Part shown: in pieces, positions 8,906-18,008 of the stretch
Layout of the letters: each line of letters begins with the position of its first letter
How positions within the stretch are numbered: position 1 is the stretch's first letter
NCBI GenBank assembly: GCA_964013895.1
Contig: CAXGYF010000001.1
Span: 62,001-126,000 of the forward strand
Source: MedAcidi-G1 sp002713545
GTDB lineage: Bacteria; Actinomycetota; Acidimicrobiia; Acidimicrobiales; MedAcidi-G1
Direction of reading: 5' to 3'
Length of the DNA: 64,000 nucleotides
Program-made: the position numbers and the translations under genes
The notes under the pieces: generated by a model
The model's database searches: none
What the model saw: only the letters and a program-made list of their open reading frames with translations
What the model was told of the DNA's origin: nothing

Positions 8906-9652
8906 TTATCTTGCTGTATAACCAGCATCAACTGGGACTATAGAACCAGTCATGTAACTAGATTTTTCTGAGGCTAAAAATAGAACCACTTCAGCTATTT
9001 CTTCAGGTTCTGCGAGTCGTTTAATCGGGATTGTCGCGTCAGCTAACTCTTGAAGTTCGTCACCTGTAGGTGGTTTGTCTCTACCGGCTTTAATCATTGG
9101 TGTATTTACTTCACCTGGCGCCACTGCATTTACTCTGATTCCATCTTCGGCATGTTCTAGTGCCAAAGCCTTAGTTAATTGATGCACAGCTCCTTTTGTA
9201 ACGCAATATGCGGTTACCCCAGATGCAGCAACATCACCCCAAATGGATCCGAAATTTACGATGGCTCCAGATTTTTTATTAACCATATGACGCAGGGCTG
9301 AACGGCACATAAAGAAAACGCCATCTACATTGACTTCCATTATTCTTTTCCAATTGTCATCATTTGTCTCTAAAGCATCTGCGCGTAAAATAATTCCAGC
9401 CGCATTTACTAATATGTCGATCTGGCCTTGCTTTTCGACAATGGAATTGATCGTCAAGTCACAAAATTCTGAATTTGAAACATCCCCTATAAAAATTTCC
9501 GAACCTGTTTTTTGGGCTACTTCTTCAGCTCCTTTTTTGTGGATATCAACCAAATTTACTTGAGCCCCAGCTGAAGACAAAGCTTGCGCAGTAGCAGCTC
9601 CCATTCCAGAAGAACCACCAGTTACAACTGCTACTTTTCCGGTGAAACTCAT
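8906..9652 (-). CDS. short-chain dehydrogenase/reductase (glucose/3-oxoacyl reductase-like)
   Basis: 248-residue classical SDR. Cofactor motif TGGSSGMG (residues 11-18), NAAG near 86-89, catalytic Ser in NFGSIWG and YxxxK in AYCVTKGAVH, and the C-terminal GSIVPVDAGYTA seen in FabG-like and sugar dehydrogenase SDRs. An acidic residue after the second strand (LVDIHKK) suggests preference for NAD over NADP. Its ATG overlaps the stop of the upstream SDR by 4 bp (ATGA), so the two are coupled. The substrate is unknown. Confidence 0.9.
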   Translation of the reverse strand: MSFTGKVAVVTGGSSGMGAATAQALSSAGAQVNLVDIHKKGAEEVAQKTGSEIFIGDVSNSEFCDLTINSIVEKQGQIDILVNAAGIILRADALETNDDNWKRIMEVNVDGVFFMCRSALRHMVNKKSGAIVNFGSIWGDVAASGVTAYCVTKGAVHQLTKALALEHAEDGIRVNAVAPGEVNTPMIKAGRDKPPTGDELQELADATIPIKRLAEPEEIAEVVLFLASEKSSYMTGSIVPVDAGYTAR

Positions 9653-10395
9653 TTTGGTGACCTCGGTTTAAATTGCATTCCGCCATAAGTTTGTTCTGTA
9701 GGTTGAAGCTCAATGCGATTAATGTTTACATGTTGAGAGGCTTCTAGGGTGTACATCACTGCTTGAGAAATATCTTCACTAGTTACTTCTTCTATCCCAG
9801 AGTTTTTTTTGCTTTCTCTTATCTCGGGGTCATCTAATGCGGCATCGTAAAACTCTGTGCTCACTCGGCCCGGGCAGATTTCGGTCACTCTAACACCTGT
9901 TCCTTGAAGTTCTAATCGTAAATCCATCGATAATACGTGCATGGCTCCTTTTGTGGCACCATATAGCGACGATGCTAGGGGGTATAGACCGGCCATCGAG
10001 CCAATATTTACAATATGGCCTTTTCGGCGTTCAATCATGCCGGGTAAAACTGCTTTTGCAGCGTAAATAGCTGCTTTGACGTTTGTGTCAATTGTTCTTT
10101 CGATATCTTCAAAATTTGCGTCAACCAAATTTCCATAACCTCTTCCTACACCAGCATTATTAATCAAAACATCAACTTCAATCGTTTCGAGTAAATCGAT
10201 AAATGCCTTAGATTCGCAAATATCCATGGAGTGAACTATGCACTTTGTTTTCGCAGCAAGTTCTTCTAAGCGTTCAGTTCGGCGCGCAATTGCATGCACA
10301 TTGAGCCCTGTTTGACTAAGGCTTCTAGAGACGGCTTCCCCTATCCCACTCGAAGCTCCTGTCACTACAACATTTTTGTAATCGTCAATTGTCAT
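9649..10395 (-). CDS. short-chain dehydrogenase/reductase (YdfG-like)
   Basis: 248-residue classical SDR with TGASSGIG (residues 13-20), AIARRTERLEEL after strand two (basic, hence NADP-preferring by family rule), NNAGVGRG, NIGSMAG and YGATKGAMH. The C-terminal segment (DISQAVMYTLEASQHVNINRIELQPTEQ) is typical of the YdfG/serine and 3-hydroxy-acid dehydrogenase group. It is first in a two-gene unit with the following SDR, overlapping by 4 bp, and is divergent from the 138-residue hypothetical gene. It could act on hydroxy acids, but this is only a family guess. Confidence 0.9.
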   Translation of the reverse strand: MTIDDYKNVVVTGASSGIGEAVSRSLSQTGLNVHAIARRTERLEELAAKTKCIVHSMDICESKAFIDLLETIEVDVLINNAGVGRGYGNLVDANFEDIERTIDTNVKAAIYAAKAVLPGMIERRKGHIVNIGSMAGLYPLASSLYGATKGAMHVLSMDLRLELQGTGVRVTEICPGRVSTEFYDAALDDPEIRESKKNSGIEEVTSEDISQAVMYTLEASQHVNINRIELQPTEQTYGGMQFKPRSPK

Positions 10396-10509
10396 TCCTA
10401 ATCACCGTAGAGGTGAAAAGGCAATCCGGCAATAAGTGAGCTCACAACCTTTTAATCTTTTCGACTTAACAAGAAACTTATGTGACTGAGTAGGTACTAC
10501 GATTTAACT

Positions 10510-10926
10510 GTGACAAAAAAATCAAAAAGATTTAAAACTTCTTCTGAAAATTCAAAATTTGAAATTACGGATGACACAAGTCAGGTTTTGCTTGATTTAG
10601 TAAACGGAATTCGTGATCTTGAAGAACGAGTTTCGTCACTGGAACAAAGTTTCAATGTTCTTGGAACTACTACTTCTTCAGCTGATGAAGATGCGATACT
10701 AGAAACTCAGCTTCATGTTGCGCGCCTGTCAGCCGAACTTTCTCGTTTAACTGTAGAGCTAAGAGGTAAAATTTCTGTTCTTAGCAGCGATGCCGGAATG
10801 GATCTTGAAGAAGAAATTCTGTCTCCGTCTCTCGATGGTGATGAAGCTTTTAGTGACCTTGCAGCAGACTCGCCCGTAAGAAAACAATATGACAAAAAAA
10901 CTGGTGGCTGGCAGCCACTAAATTGA
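10510..10926 (+). CDS. hypothetical protein with predicted coiled coil
   Basis: 138-residue protein I do not recognise. The GTG start is the only in-frame one giving a plausible length. The N-terminus is Lys/Ser rich; residues about 28-50 (LDLVNGIRDLEERVSSLEQ) and 65-90 (LETQLHVARLSAELSRLTVELR) have heptad-like leucine spacing of a coiled coil; the C-terminal half is acidic and ends in KKTGGWQPLN. No signal peptide or membrane segment is visible, so it is probably cytoplasmic and possibly an adaptor. It converges with the UPF0182 gene with 6 bp between stops. Confidence 0.7.
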   Translation: MTKKSKRFKTSSENSKFEITDDTSQVLLDLVNGIRDLEERVSSLEQSFNVLGTTTSSADEDAILETQLHVARLSAELSRLTVELRGKISVLSSDAGMDLEEEILSPSLDGDEAFSDLAADSPVRKQYDKKTGGWQPLN

Positions 10927-10932
10927 TTGTAA

Positions 10933-13890
10933 TCAGGAGGCTTCAAGAGCTAAAGCATTAACAAGCTCTTGAATTTGTGCTTGTAAACGCCCGAACTCAG
11001 CCCAATCTGCGGGATTGTTTGCCAGAGCTGCGGCTGAGGCTTTCTGCAGACGGTCTATTTCAACAATAATTTCGGCTACATCTTCAGAGATGTCTGCAAA
11101 CTCAATAGTAGAAACAGATTCCTCTTGAGAGGGATCTTCTTCATTAGTTTCTATTTCTGAAGATTTGCCCGAAGTTATTCCATCAAATAATCCAGATAAT
11201 GAAGAATTTGTAAGGGTTTCAAGAGCGTCTTGTAAAGAATCCGCCATTACTACGTCTTCGCCCACTGCGACAATTACCTGAACCAATTCTGGAACTGTAC
11301 TGTCACCCTCAGCTTGTACATACAACGGCCGGACATAAAGTATCGAGTCTTCGATTGGCACCAATAAGAGTTCCCCAAACAAGACTGTCGAGCCTCGTTG
11401 GCTCAACAAAGTTTGAAGACTTGCTACTTCCTCGTCATTACGAATTCTCTCCTCAGCTAGAGCTGGCCCATCAAAGTTTGATGAAGGAGGTCGGTAAACT
11501 GCTAACTTCCCATAATTGTCTTTATCACTTCGGCCAACTATGAATGCTGCAAGTTCTTTACGAGTATCTTCCTCATCCAGGGGAACAAACGCCCTTAAGA
11601 CTACGTACTCAGCTTCGGTAGAGTCAGGTAGTTCTACAATCGTTCTGTAAGGAGCCATTCGCATATCTCTACTACCTATACGGATACCTTGTTCATTTAC
11701 AATCGCTAAATTTGCAGCACCTTCTCCAGTTCTACCTGGATCTTGAGAGACCGCCCACTCTGCCGCTCTTTGATAAAAGTTCTCTGTGTCGTCAACATGG
11801 TATTTACCCCAAAGTTCTGTCTGGACTCGGAATAGGTCTTCGGGGTAACGGACATGATCAATTAAAGAAGCTGGCATTTCATCTATTGGCTTAAATAAAC
11901 CTTCGAATGCTCTCTGGTAAGCATTGATTAATGGGTCTTGTGGATCGACAATATAAAAAATCACTTCTCCTGTAAAAGAATCAACTGTTGCTTTAACTGA
12001 ATTTCTTACATAGTTGAAGTTGTGTCGTAATCCGCTCTTTCGCGGGAGCTCAGCTACAGGCGCGTTTTGGGCATATGGGTAACGGTCCGTTGTTGTATAG
12101 CCATCTATCATGTAAATGATGCGCCCATTGTCTAATACTGGATAAGGATCAGCATCAAAATGCAAGAACGGTGCGAGTTTTTCGACTCTTTCTCTTACAT
12201 CACGAACAAACATCACTTTGGAGTCGTCGGTTACGAAATTTGAGATAAGAGGCTCTATTTGACCGAATCTCAGAGCAAAAGCGAGTCTGCGGAATAATGA
12301 TCCCATGCCAACTCCACCATCACCACCTAATTCTTCATATCGGACTGCAAGTGTTTGTTGATTTTCGTCGGTGTAATCAACCTCGTTTCGGCTCGCTCCT
12401 AGAACCGCATACCCTCCAAGATTTTCTCCTACATATATTTGGGGTCTATCGAGGGTTAGGTTAATTGATTCGTCTATTGCTACTGGTAAATCTCCTATCA
12501 AAAAGTCAGGGTCACCCGAACCTTTGACTCTTGAAACTGGTGCTAATGCAAGGCCATAACCGTGCGTGAATGCAACATGCTGGTTTTCCCATGAACGGGT
12601 TTCATTTAAATTCAGTTCTCTTGCGCCAAGTAGCACCTGAGTTGTTTCACCATTGACTTCATATCGATCAGTGTCTAGAACATCGGAAAATCTGTAAAAC
12701 TCTCTTTCTCCTTGAAGACGGTCGAAAGTTGCTTGAACTACCAATGGGTCCAAAATTCTTATATTTCTAACTGTTTCTGAATTACTTCTTAAATCATTTG
12801 CAGTAATACTGTTGTCAAAATCTGTCAGTTGAACTTCATCAATTTCATCTAGTCCGTAAGCTTCTCGTGTAGCAAAAATATTTCTTTCTATATAAGGAGC
12901 TTCTTTTTCCGACTCTGCTGGTTCAACACGGAAATTTTGTATAACTGCTGGATAGATACTCCCGACTACTACTGCTACAAAAGCCCATAGGCCGACTGCG
13001 AGTGTAGGTAGGACCCATCCTCTTCTACGAATGTTGACTACCAAAAGAATTACTGCCAACAAAGAGATGAGAATCAACAAATTCGTTGCGGGAAGTTGGG
13101 CTTTTACATCTGTATAAGTAGCTCCATCAACGGCGCCCCGGTCAGATGTAGTTAATTCATATCGGGCTAACCAGTAGTTTGCTGCTCGAACTAAAGCTAT
13201 AGCTGCAAGTAGTACAGATAAATGCGCTTTAACCTGGGGCTTAACTCTCTCTCCTGAAGTTTGAAACCTGATACCACCGTTTAGGTAGTGGGTTATAGCG
13301 GTGAAAATAAGTGTTACTAGGAGGGTTCCGAATACCCAATCAACTACGAAATTGAAAAAGGGTAATTCAAACATGTAGAAACCTATATCTTTATCAAACT
13401 GGGCATCGTTTACTCCGACGTCTTCCCTGTTTGTAAACAAAAGCCAGTCTTGCCATTTATCTGAGACTCTTAATCCAGCTATTAGTGCAAAAAAGGCGGA
13501 AAAAAGAATCCGAACAAGTCGATCTCTTTTACCTATAAACGTGTGGTAATGAACAAGTAGATCTTCTTCCGGTCCGGCTGGTCGCACTCGTGGTGCTAAC
13601 CGCTGAGCGACTGTTAAATTTCCGAAGAGAATTAGAAAAAATAGGAGCATAAAGAGTAGTACAAGAACTACCTGTGCTCCTATGACTGCTTTGAAGACGT
13701 TGCCTTGGCCAAGCGAGTCGAACCACAAAAAATCAGTGTAAAAACCAGCTAATCCCCGTAGTGACATGAGGAGAAAAATTCCGACTGCTATTACTCCGAA
13801 AATAATTAGTCTGAGACGACCTACAGAACCTCGCCGACCGCGACGAGGTAAAACTCTTGGTCTAGGTGGTGGAGCGTCTTCAGGTTGCAT
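10933..13890 (-). CDS. UPF0182 family integral membrane protein
   Basis: 985-residue member of UPF0182, a large actinobacterial and cyanobacterial membrane-protein family of unknown function. A proline/arginine-rich cytoplasmic head (residues 1-27) precedes about seven membrane segments within the first ~330 residues, including FYTDFLWFDSLGQGNVF between TM1 and TM2, a family hallmark. A long extracytoplasmic domain follows with the conserved stretches YGLALAPVS and FLHFDADPYPV. The C-terminal tail is acidic (around EEDPSQEES) and then helical. It probably has its own promoter in the 95-bp gap after the YlbL-like gene. Function unknown. Confidence 0.93.
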   Translation of the reverse strand: MQPEDAPPPRPRVLPRRGRRGSVGRLRLIIFGVIAVGIFLLMSLRGLAGFYTDFLWFDSLGQGNVFKAVIGAQVVLVLLFMLLFFLILFGNLTVAQRLAPRVRPAGPEEDLLVHYHTFIGKRDRLVRILFSAFFALIAGLRVSDKWQDWLLFTNREDVGVNDAQFDKDIGFYMFELPFFNFVVDWVFGTLLVTLIFTAITHYLNGGIRFQTSGERVKPQVKAHLSVLLAAIALVRAANYWLARYELTTSDRGAVDGATYTDVKAQLPATNLLILISLLAVILLVVNIRRRGWVLPTLAVGLWAFVAVVVGSIYPAVIQNFRVEPAESEKEAPYIERNIFATREAYGLDEIDEVQLTDFDNSITANDLRSNSETVRNIRILDPLVVQATFDRLQGEREFYRFSDVLDTDRYEVNGETTQVLLGARELNLNETRSWENQHVAFTHGYGLALAPVSRVKGSGDPDFLIGDLPVAIDESINLTLDRPQIYVGENLGGYAVLGASRNEVDYTDENQQTLAVRYEELGGDGGVGMGSLFRRLAFALRFGQIEPLISNFVTDDSKVMFVRDVRERVEKLAPFLHFDADPYPVLDNGRIIYMIDGYTTTDRYPYAQNAPVAELPRKSGLRHNFNYVRNSVKATVDSFTGEVIFYIVDPQDPLINAYQRAFEGLFKPIDEMPASLIDHVRYPEDLFRVQTELWGKYHVDDTENFYQRAAEWAVSQDPGRTGEGAANLAIVNEQGIRIGSRDMRMAPYRTIVELPDSTEAEYVVLRAFVPLDEEDTRKELAAFIVGRSDKDNYGKLAVYRPPSSNFDGPALAEERIRNDEEVASLQTLLSQRGSTVLFGELLLVPIEDSILYVRPLYVQAEGDSTVPELVQVIVAVGEDVVMADSLQDALETLTNSSLSGLFDGITSGKSSEIETNEEDPSQEESVSTIEFADISEDVAEIIVEIDRLQKASAAALANNPADWAEFGRLQAQIQELVNALALEAS

Positions 13891-13985
13891 GTTTAACTTC
13901 TTTCTCTGCGAAATCCATCCGCTCTTGTCTCATTCCTTAAGCTTACTGGTGACCGTATTGGGGGAAACGTGTGTAATTCACAATA

Positions 13986-15041
13986 TTAATTTTTTGGTAG
14001 TTCTAGTGAATCGCCATTTCCACCTAAGTCTGTGAGAACCTGAAGGGCAGCTTCTAAATTTGCGACCCCTTCTACTTTCATTTTCCCAGCGTGTTTTTGA
14101 GCTTTTTCTAATAAATTTTCGGGCACTAAAAACAAATCCATTCCAGCTTTTCGAGCAGTAATGGTTTTCTGTTCAACCCCTCCGATGGAGCCTACATTTC
14201 CTTCTAGATCGATTGTGCCTGTCGTGGCAATCTGAAATCCTCCAGTTAATTCACCTGGAGTTAAAACATCTAATACAGATAACGTGAGTGCCAAACCAGC
14301 TGAATTCCCTCCAATTCTTCCGGTGTTTACTAGAACTTGTACGGGTAAATCATCATTGTCTTCTATACGAGTCTGAGGTGCTATACCGAGAAAAGCAATT
14401 GATGGTTCATCTTCACGTGAGCCAAGTTCGATCGAGATTTCTCTTGGTTCAGAACCATCGATTTTCTCTATGTCAAGTTGGATAACTTCTGAAGGTTCAC
14501 GTTCTCTGATTTCAAGAATTAAGTCTTTGTCTGTAAAGACCTTTTTTTTATTTACTGCGATTATTACATCAGAAGTTGTCAGAATCCCTTCAGATGGGCC
14601 CCCAACTGAGGCAATTCCTACGCCTGTAGCTTTGTATGGTTCTAAACCTAAATAACTTAATGCCACAGATACTGCTGTCGATTTAGAAACTCTCATTAGC
14701 TCAAAATTAAAAGTTTGATTTTCGTCCCTGTTTCTTGTTCCTAAGATCGAATCTTCATCAATTAACTCAACAGACTCTTTAAAGGTTCCTTCAAGGAACT
14801 CCCAGCCATTTATCGATGAATCTTGCGAAATGGTAGTGAAATGAACCTCACCAGCGGGTTCGAAGCTTCTACCTTCCGATATAACTATTCTGCTCGACAA
14901 TTCGTTTACTGTTCCTGGTTTAAATGCGAAATAAGGTAGCCGTATGAAAGTCATAGACGCTAGGAATCCGACTAAAAGAAAAAATAGTATTCCCGTTTTC
15001 CATTTCTTTGAGATTTTTTTGTTCATCAAGTTCTCACGCAT
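13986..15041 (-). CDS. YlbL-type PDZ / Lon S16 protease domain protein
   Basis: 351 residues: one N-terminal membrane anchor (about 15-32), a PDZ domain (roughly 115-205, with VGIASVGGPSEGIL), and a C-terminal Lon-type S16 protease domain. The catalytic dyad is visible as S247 in GNSAGLA and K292 in GVEQKTITA, 45 residues apart, close to the Lon spacing. Active sites face outside the membrane, so it is likely an envelope quality-control protease by family. Start is uncertain between the first ATG and the ATG five codons in; neither has a strong Shine-Dalgarno. It is divergent from the small membrane-protein gene at 15171. Confidence 0.9.
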   Translation of the reverse strand: MRENLMNKKISKKWKTGILFFLLVGFLASMTFIRLPYFAFKPGTVNELSSRIVISEGRSFEPAGEVHFTTISQDSSINGWEFLEGTFKESVELIDEDSILGTRNRDENQTFNFELMRVSKSTAVSVALSYLGLEPYKATGVGIASVGGPSEGILTTSDVIIAVNKKKVFTDKDLILEIREREPSEVIQLDIEKIDGSEPREISIELGSREDEPSIAFLGIAPQTRIEDNDDLPVQVLVNTGRIGGNSAGLALTLSVLDVLTPGELTGGFQIATTGTIDLEGNVGSIGGVEQKTITARKAGMDLFLVPENLLEKAQKHAGKMKVEGVANLEAALQVLTDLGGNGDSLELPKN

Positions 15042-15170
15042 TATTTGCGATTACCGTATCCATGCGGTTTCTTAGACTTTACATTTTTTTATAAATGTAT
15101 TTATAAATTCCTGACTGCAGTTGCTTTAACTGTCATGATTAAATTACGAGAAGACTTTTAAGGAATTCAA

Positions 15171-15455
15171 ATTTTTCACAGATTACGACACATCTTCAGC
15201 TCTCCCATCCCGCCAGAGGGTAGTACCGAACGCGCAGCAGATAATGGGTGGAGTCCAGTAGCTAGATTAGGGGTTTGGTTCCAGCCTCCACGCCAAATTA
15301 CTTTAGGCAAATCAGCGAAAATCCGTTGGTGGCATCGATTAAGGTCCTTGGTTCTTCTCGTGCTCTTCGTTATCTTTGGAGGGACTCTTCTGGCTTCACT
15401 AATCGGATTGGTTATTTTCGCAGGGGGTTTTCTCTTGGAACAGGCAATCGGGTAA
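15171..15455 (+). CDS. small single-pass membrane protein, probable ATT start
   Basis: A 94-codon open frame with no ATG, GTG or TTG between the upstream in-frame TAA (15159) and the conserved-looking region. ATT at 15171 follows AAGGA (15160-15164) by 6 nt and is the best start. The N-terminal part is basic and hydrophilic (HRLRHIF, then GSTERAADNGWSPVARLG); residues about 61-90 are strongly hydrophobic (VLLVLFVIFGGTLLASL, IGLVIFAGGFLL), one or two membrane passes. Its TAA is followed directly by the GTG start of the HEAT-repeat gene, so coupling is likely and supports it being real. I do not recognise the family. A missed GTG/TTG from a sequencing error is the main alternative. Confidence 0.65.
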   Translation: MFHRLRHIFSSPIPPEGSTERAADNGWSPVARLGVWFQPPRQITLGKSAKIRWWHRLRSLVLLVLFVIFGGTLLASLIGLVIFAGGFLLEQAIG

Positions 15456-16088
15456 GTGGACTCAAATACTGAAAATAGGCGAAAAGCTGTTCTTGCTGGA
15501 CACTCGGGTGACTATGAATCAGCGAATTCATTATTAACTGATGATGACCCAAAGGTAAGAGGTGCGGCTCTCAGCTCCTTAGAAAAACTAGAAATGCTTT
15601 CAGGCGAAATTCTGGAAAAATCTGTCTGTGACTCGTCCCCTGAAGTTCGTAAAAGAGCTGTCGAGTTGCTAGCTAAAAGACCTGAAGAAATTCCTCTGGA
15701 CATACTAAATGATGAAGACTATCTAGTCGTAGAAACAGCGTGTTGGGCTATAGGAGAAAAAGAAAACCCGTCTCTTGATCTGATTAACAAACTTTGTTTA
15801 ATTGCTGACAGTCATGAAGAGCAACTATGTAGAGAAGCCGCTGTTGCTGCTCTTGGGTCTATAGGTTCACCTTTAGGGCTTGAAACTGTGCTGGCGGCCC
15901 TCAATGATAAGCCTGCGATAAGACGCAGAGCTGCGATTGCTCTTGCAGCTTTTGAAGATCCGAAAGTTGATGAAGCGCTTAAAAAATCTCTGGATGATAG
16001 AGATTGGCAAGTAAGACAAATAGCTGAGGATCTACTTGATGTAAATAGAGTGATCAGTCCCGTTGATATTGGGCCGCGGCCGGATTAA
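15456..16088 (+). CDS. HEAT-repeat protein
   Basis: 210 residues of alpha-helical repeats of about 30 residues: DDPKVRGAALSSLEKL, DSSPEVRKRAVELLAK, EEQLCREAAVAALGSIG, DKPAIRRRAAIALAAF and DRDWQVRQIAEDLLD, matching HEAT_2 (each with the D/P...VR..A...L pattern). Such proteins are scaffolds or phycobilin-lyase-like; here a binding role is all that can be said. No signal peptide. GTG start, immediately after the TAA of the small membrane-protein gene. It converges with mreB with 3 bp between. Confidence 0.85.
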   Translation: MDSNTENRRKAVLAGHSGDYESANSLLTDDDPKVRGAALSSLEKLEMLSGEILEKSVCDSSPEVRKRAVELLAKRPEEIPLDILNDEDYLVVETACWAIGEKENPSLDLINKLCLIADSHEEQLCREAAVAALGSIGSPLGLETVLAALNDKPAIRRRAAIALAAFEDPKVDEALKKSLDDRDWQVRQIAEDLLDVNRVISPVDIGPRPD

Positions 16089-16091
16089 TTA

Positions 16092-17096
16092 TTAACGTCT
16101 AGCTTCCATAAACATTGCACGCATCGCATCAAAATCTTCAACAAGTTGGCCGGCTCCTAGAACCACGCATTCCATTGGTGATTCTGCGTGTACTACTGGC
16201 ACTCCGGTTTCTTGTGATATACGACTATCCAGTCCCCGTAAAAGACTTCCGCCTCCCACAAGATAAATACCGCTCGTTAGTAAATCCTGGGCCAGTTCAG
16301 GTGGGGCTTTCCCTAGACAGCTGACTACTGAATCAACCATGACTGATACGGGTTCTTCAATTGCTGTTCTTATCTCATAGGGTTGAAGGATTACTGTCTT
16401 TGGCATGCCGGTAAACATTTCTCGCCCTCGTACTTCTGCTCTGCCTTCACCTGGTGTTTCTGCGGCAGATCCAACTGTCCATTTTATTTCTTCGGCGGTT
16501 CTCTCGCCTATTGCTAGTCCGTATTCTCTTCTTATGTAATTTTGAATTGCATCGTCGATGTCAAAAGAGCCAACGCGTTTTGCTTCTATTTCAACAATTC
16601 CACCTAACGAAAGTAGTGCTGTTTCTGAAGTGCCGCCTCCTATGTCGACAACCATGCTTCCAAAGGCTTCACTTATTGGAAGGTTTGCCCCAATGGCGGC
16701 GGCTAAAGGTTGTTCGATTAGCTGTGCGTCTGAAGCTCCTGCACGTCGGCAGGCTTCTGTAACTGCTCGCCTTTCAACGGGTGTGATCGCAGATGGTACA
16801 CAAATCACAACTCTTGGTTTATTGAATCGACTTACTCCGGCTCTTTTAAGGATTAGACGCACCATTCTTTGGGTTATGTCGAAATCTGTAATGGCTCCTT
16901 TTCTTAATGGGCGGTGTGCGACTATATGAGCTGGAGTTCTTCCTATCATGTTCCAAGCATCTGAACCCATTGCTAGAACTTCACGATTATTTTCATTTAA
17001 AGCGATCACGGAAGGTTCTGCTAAGACTATTCCTTCACTTCGCGCGTAAACCAAAGTGTTTGCCGTTCCGAGGTCGATAGCTAAATCCCTTGCCAT
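16092..17096 (-). CDS. mreB: rod shape-determining protein MreB
   Basis: Actin-like cytoskeletal ATPase, 334 residues (typical 330-350). Phosphate-1 motif IDLGTANT (residues 7-14), phosphate-2 motif VVDIGGGTSETAL near 149, adenosine motif YLVGGGSLLRGLD near 280, and the MreB signatures MIGRTP and EPLA-like IEQPLAAAIGANLP. MreB polymers under the membrane direct lateral wall synthesis. mreC, mreD, mrdA and rodA are not adjacent; instead a small membrane protein (17098) and moaE lie upstream on the same strand. A lone mreB in an actinomycetote is notable but not unprecedented. Confidence 0.95.
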   Translation of the reverse strand: MARDLAIDLGTANTLVYARSEGIVLAEPSVIALNENNREVLAMGSDAWNMIGRTPAHIVAHRPLRKGAITDFDITQRMVRLILKRAGVSRFNKPRVVICVPSAITPVERRAVTEACRRAGASDAQLIEQPLAAAIGANLPISEAFGSMVVDIGGGTSETALLSLGGIVEIEAKRVGSFDIDDAIQNYIRREYGLAIGERTAEEIKWTVGSAAETPGEGRAEVRGREMFTGMPKTVILQPYEIRTAIEEPVSVMVDSVVSCLGKAPPELAQDLLTSGIYLVGGGSLLRGLDSRISQETGVPVVHAESPMECVVLGAGQLVEDFDAMRAMFMEARR

Positions 17097-17097
17097 T

Positions 17098-17328
17098 TTA
17101 ATCTTCGCGTTCTGTTTGAGTTTCTATTTTTTCTTCACTGCCTATCACTCTTATACCATCTGGGTTTTGCATCCGTCTAGGTTTTTTTTGTGATGCTCCT
17201 CTTAGGATCTTCTGCAATTCACCGGGAGTTGCTGAACGAGTTCTAGGTCTTGTGACCAACCAAAGAATAAGTGAACCGATTACGGCTATGACCACTGTTC
17301 CAGCTAGGAAAATTAAATTCGTATTCAT
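17098..17328 (-). CDS. small single-pass membrane protein
   Basis: 76 residues: one N-terminal membrane segment (about 5-24, IFLAGTVVIAVIGSLILWLV) followed by a basic, hydrophilic tail with GELQKILRG and RRMQNPDGIRVIG. No recognised domain. Its ATG overlaps the moaE stop by 4 bp and its stop is 1 bp before the mreB ATG, so moaE, this gene and mreB form a tight unit. The tail would face the cytoplasm (positive-inside), so a partner of MreB is conceivable but unproven. Confidence 0.75.
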   Translation of the reverse strand: MNTNLIFLAGTVVIAVIGSLILWLVTRPRTRSATPGELQKILRGASQKKPRRMQNPDGIRVIGSEEKIETQTERED

Positions 17329-17828
17329 GGGTTTTCGTTACCTGATTCAAGAGAATCTAGTTCATCTAATTCGGTGATGTGTTGCGCGTCGAGTCCCCAG
17401 TCATTTCCGTCTTCCCATGTTTCAGATTTCCAAATTGGAACAGTTTTTTTAAGTGTGTCTATGCACCAGCGCCCTGCTGAAAAAGCATCGTCTCTGTGTG
17501 CTGAAGACACTAAGACGATTACTGCTGTTTCACTGATTTCAAGTTTTCCGGTTCGGTGCAGCATTACTATTCTTCTTACTTCTGGCCAGTGTTCGCGGGT
17601 TTTTTCAGCGATTTTCTCTAATCGCGGTAGGGCTTGTTCTTCGTATGATTCATAAGTTACTTCTGTGACGTTTGCTCGACCTTCAGCATGGTTTCTGATA
17701 TTGCCGGTGAAAAGAACGACGGCCCCGCAGTCAGGTTGGTTAACCCATTCCAGAGCTTCGTTTACTGGGAGAGTTTGGTTATCCAAACCAATCCAAGTGT
17801 CGGTGTTAGTCGGTGGGGAAAGCGTCAT
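17325..17828 (-). CDS. moaE: molybdopterin synthase catalytic subunit
   Basis: 167-residue MoaE, the large subunit that converts cyclic pyranopterin monophosphate to molybdopterin with MoaD thiocarboxylate. Key segments: VVLFTGNIRNHAEG (substrate pocket), YESYEEQALPRLEKI, LHRTGKLEISE, and SAHRDDAFSAGRWCIDTLKKTVPIWKSE with the conserved lysines. MoaD and other moa genes are not in the window. It implies that the cell makes molybdenum cofactor. First of a unit with the small membrane protein and mreB; divergent from the metallopeptidase gene. Confidence 0.94.
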   Translation of the reverse strand: MTLSPPTNTDTWIGLDNQTLPVNEALEWVNQPDCGAVVLFTGNIRNHAEGRANVTEVTYESYEEQALPRLEKIAEKTREHWPEVRRIVMLHRTGKLEISETAVIVLVSSAHRDDAFSAGRWCIDTLKKTVPIWKSETWEDGNDWGLDAQHITELDELDSLESGNENP

Positions 17829-18008
17829 TTTGAAATCTTAGGTAGATAATAAATGTTACGCATATGGTGAGCAGAATAGCGTATGGTTGCCTGCCTTTAT
17901 TAACCGTTGTGGGATAAGAATTTTATTTTTGTTAAATAGCAGTTTGTTTCTAAATTTTGTTTTCTAAAAAATCAACGCTAAAACATTTTTTGAATCTACG
18001 ATGCAGTT
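17829..18008. promoter_or_regulatory. divergent intergenic promoter region (moaE / metallopeptidase)
   Basis: 180 bp with no open frame of note, the second longest gene-free stretch here. It must hold promoters for both directions. On the plus strand, TTGTTA at 17929 and TAAATT at 17951 are spaced by 16 bp, a weak match to a sigma-70 site. No strong dyad was noticed. Confidence 0.45.
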
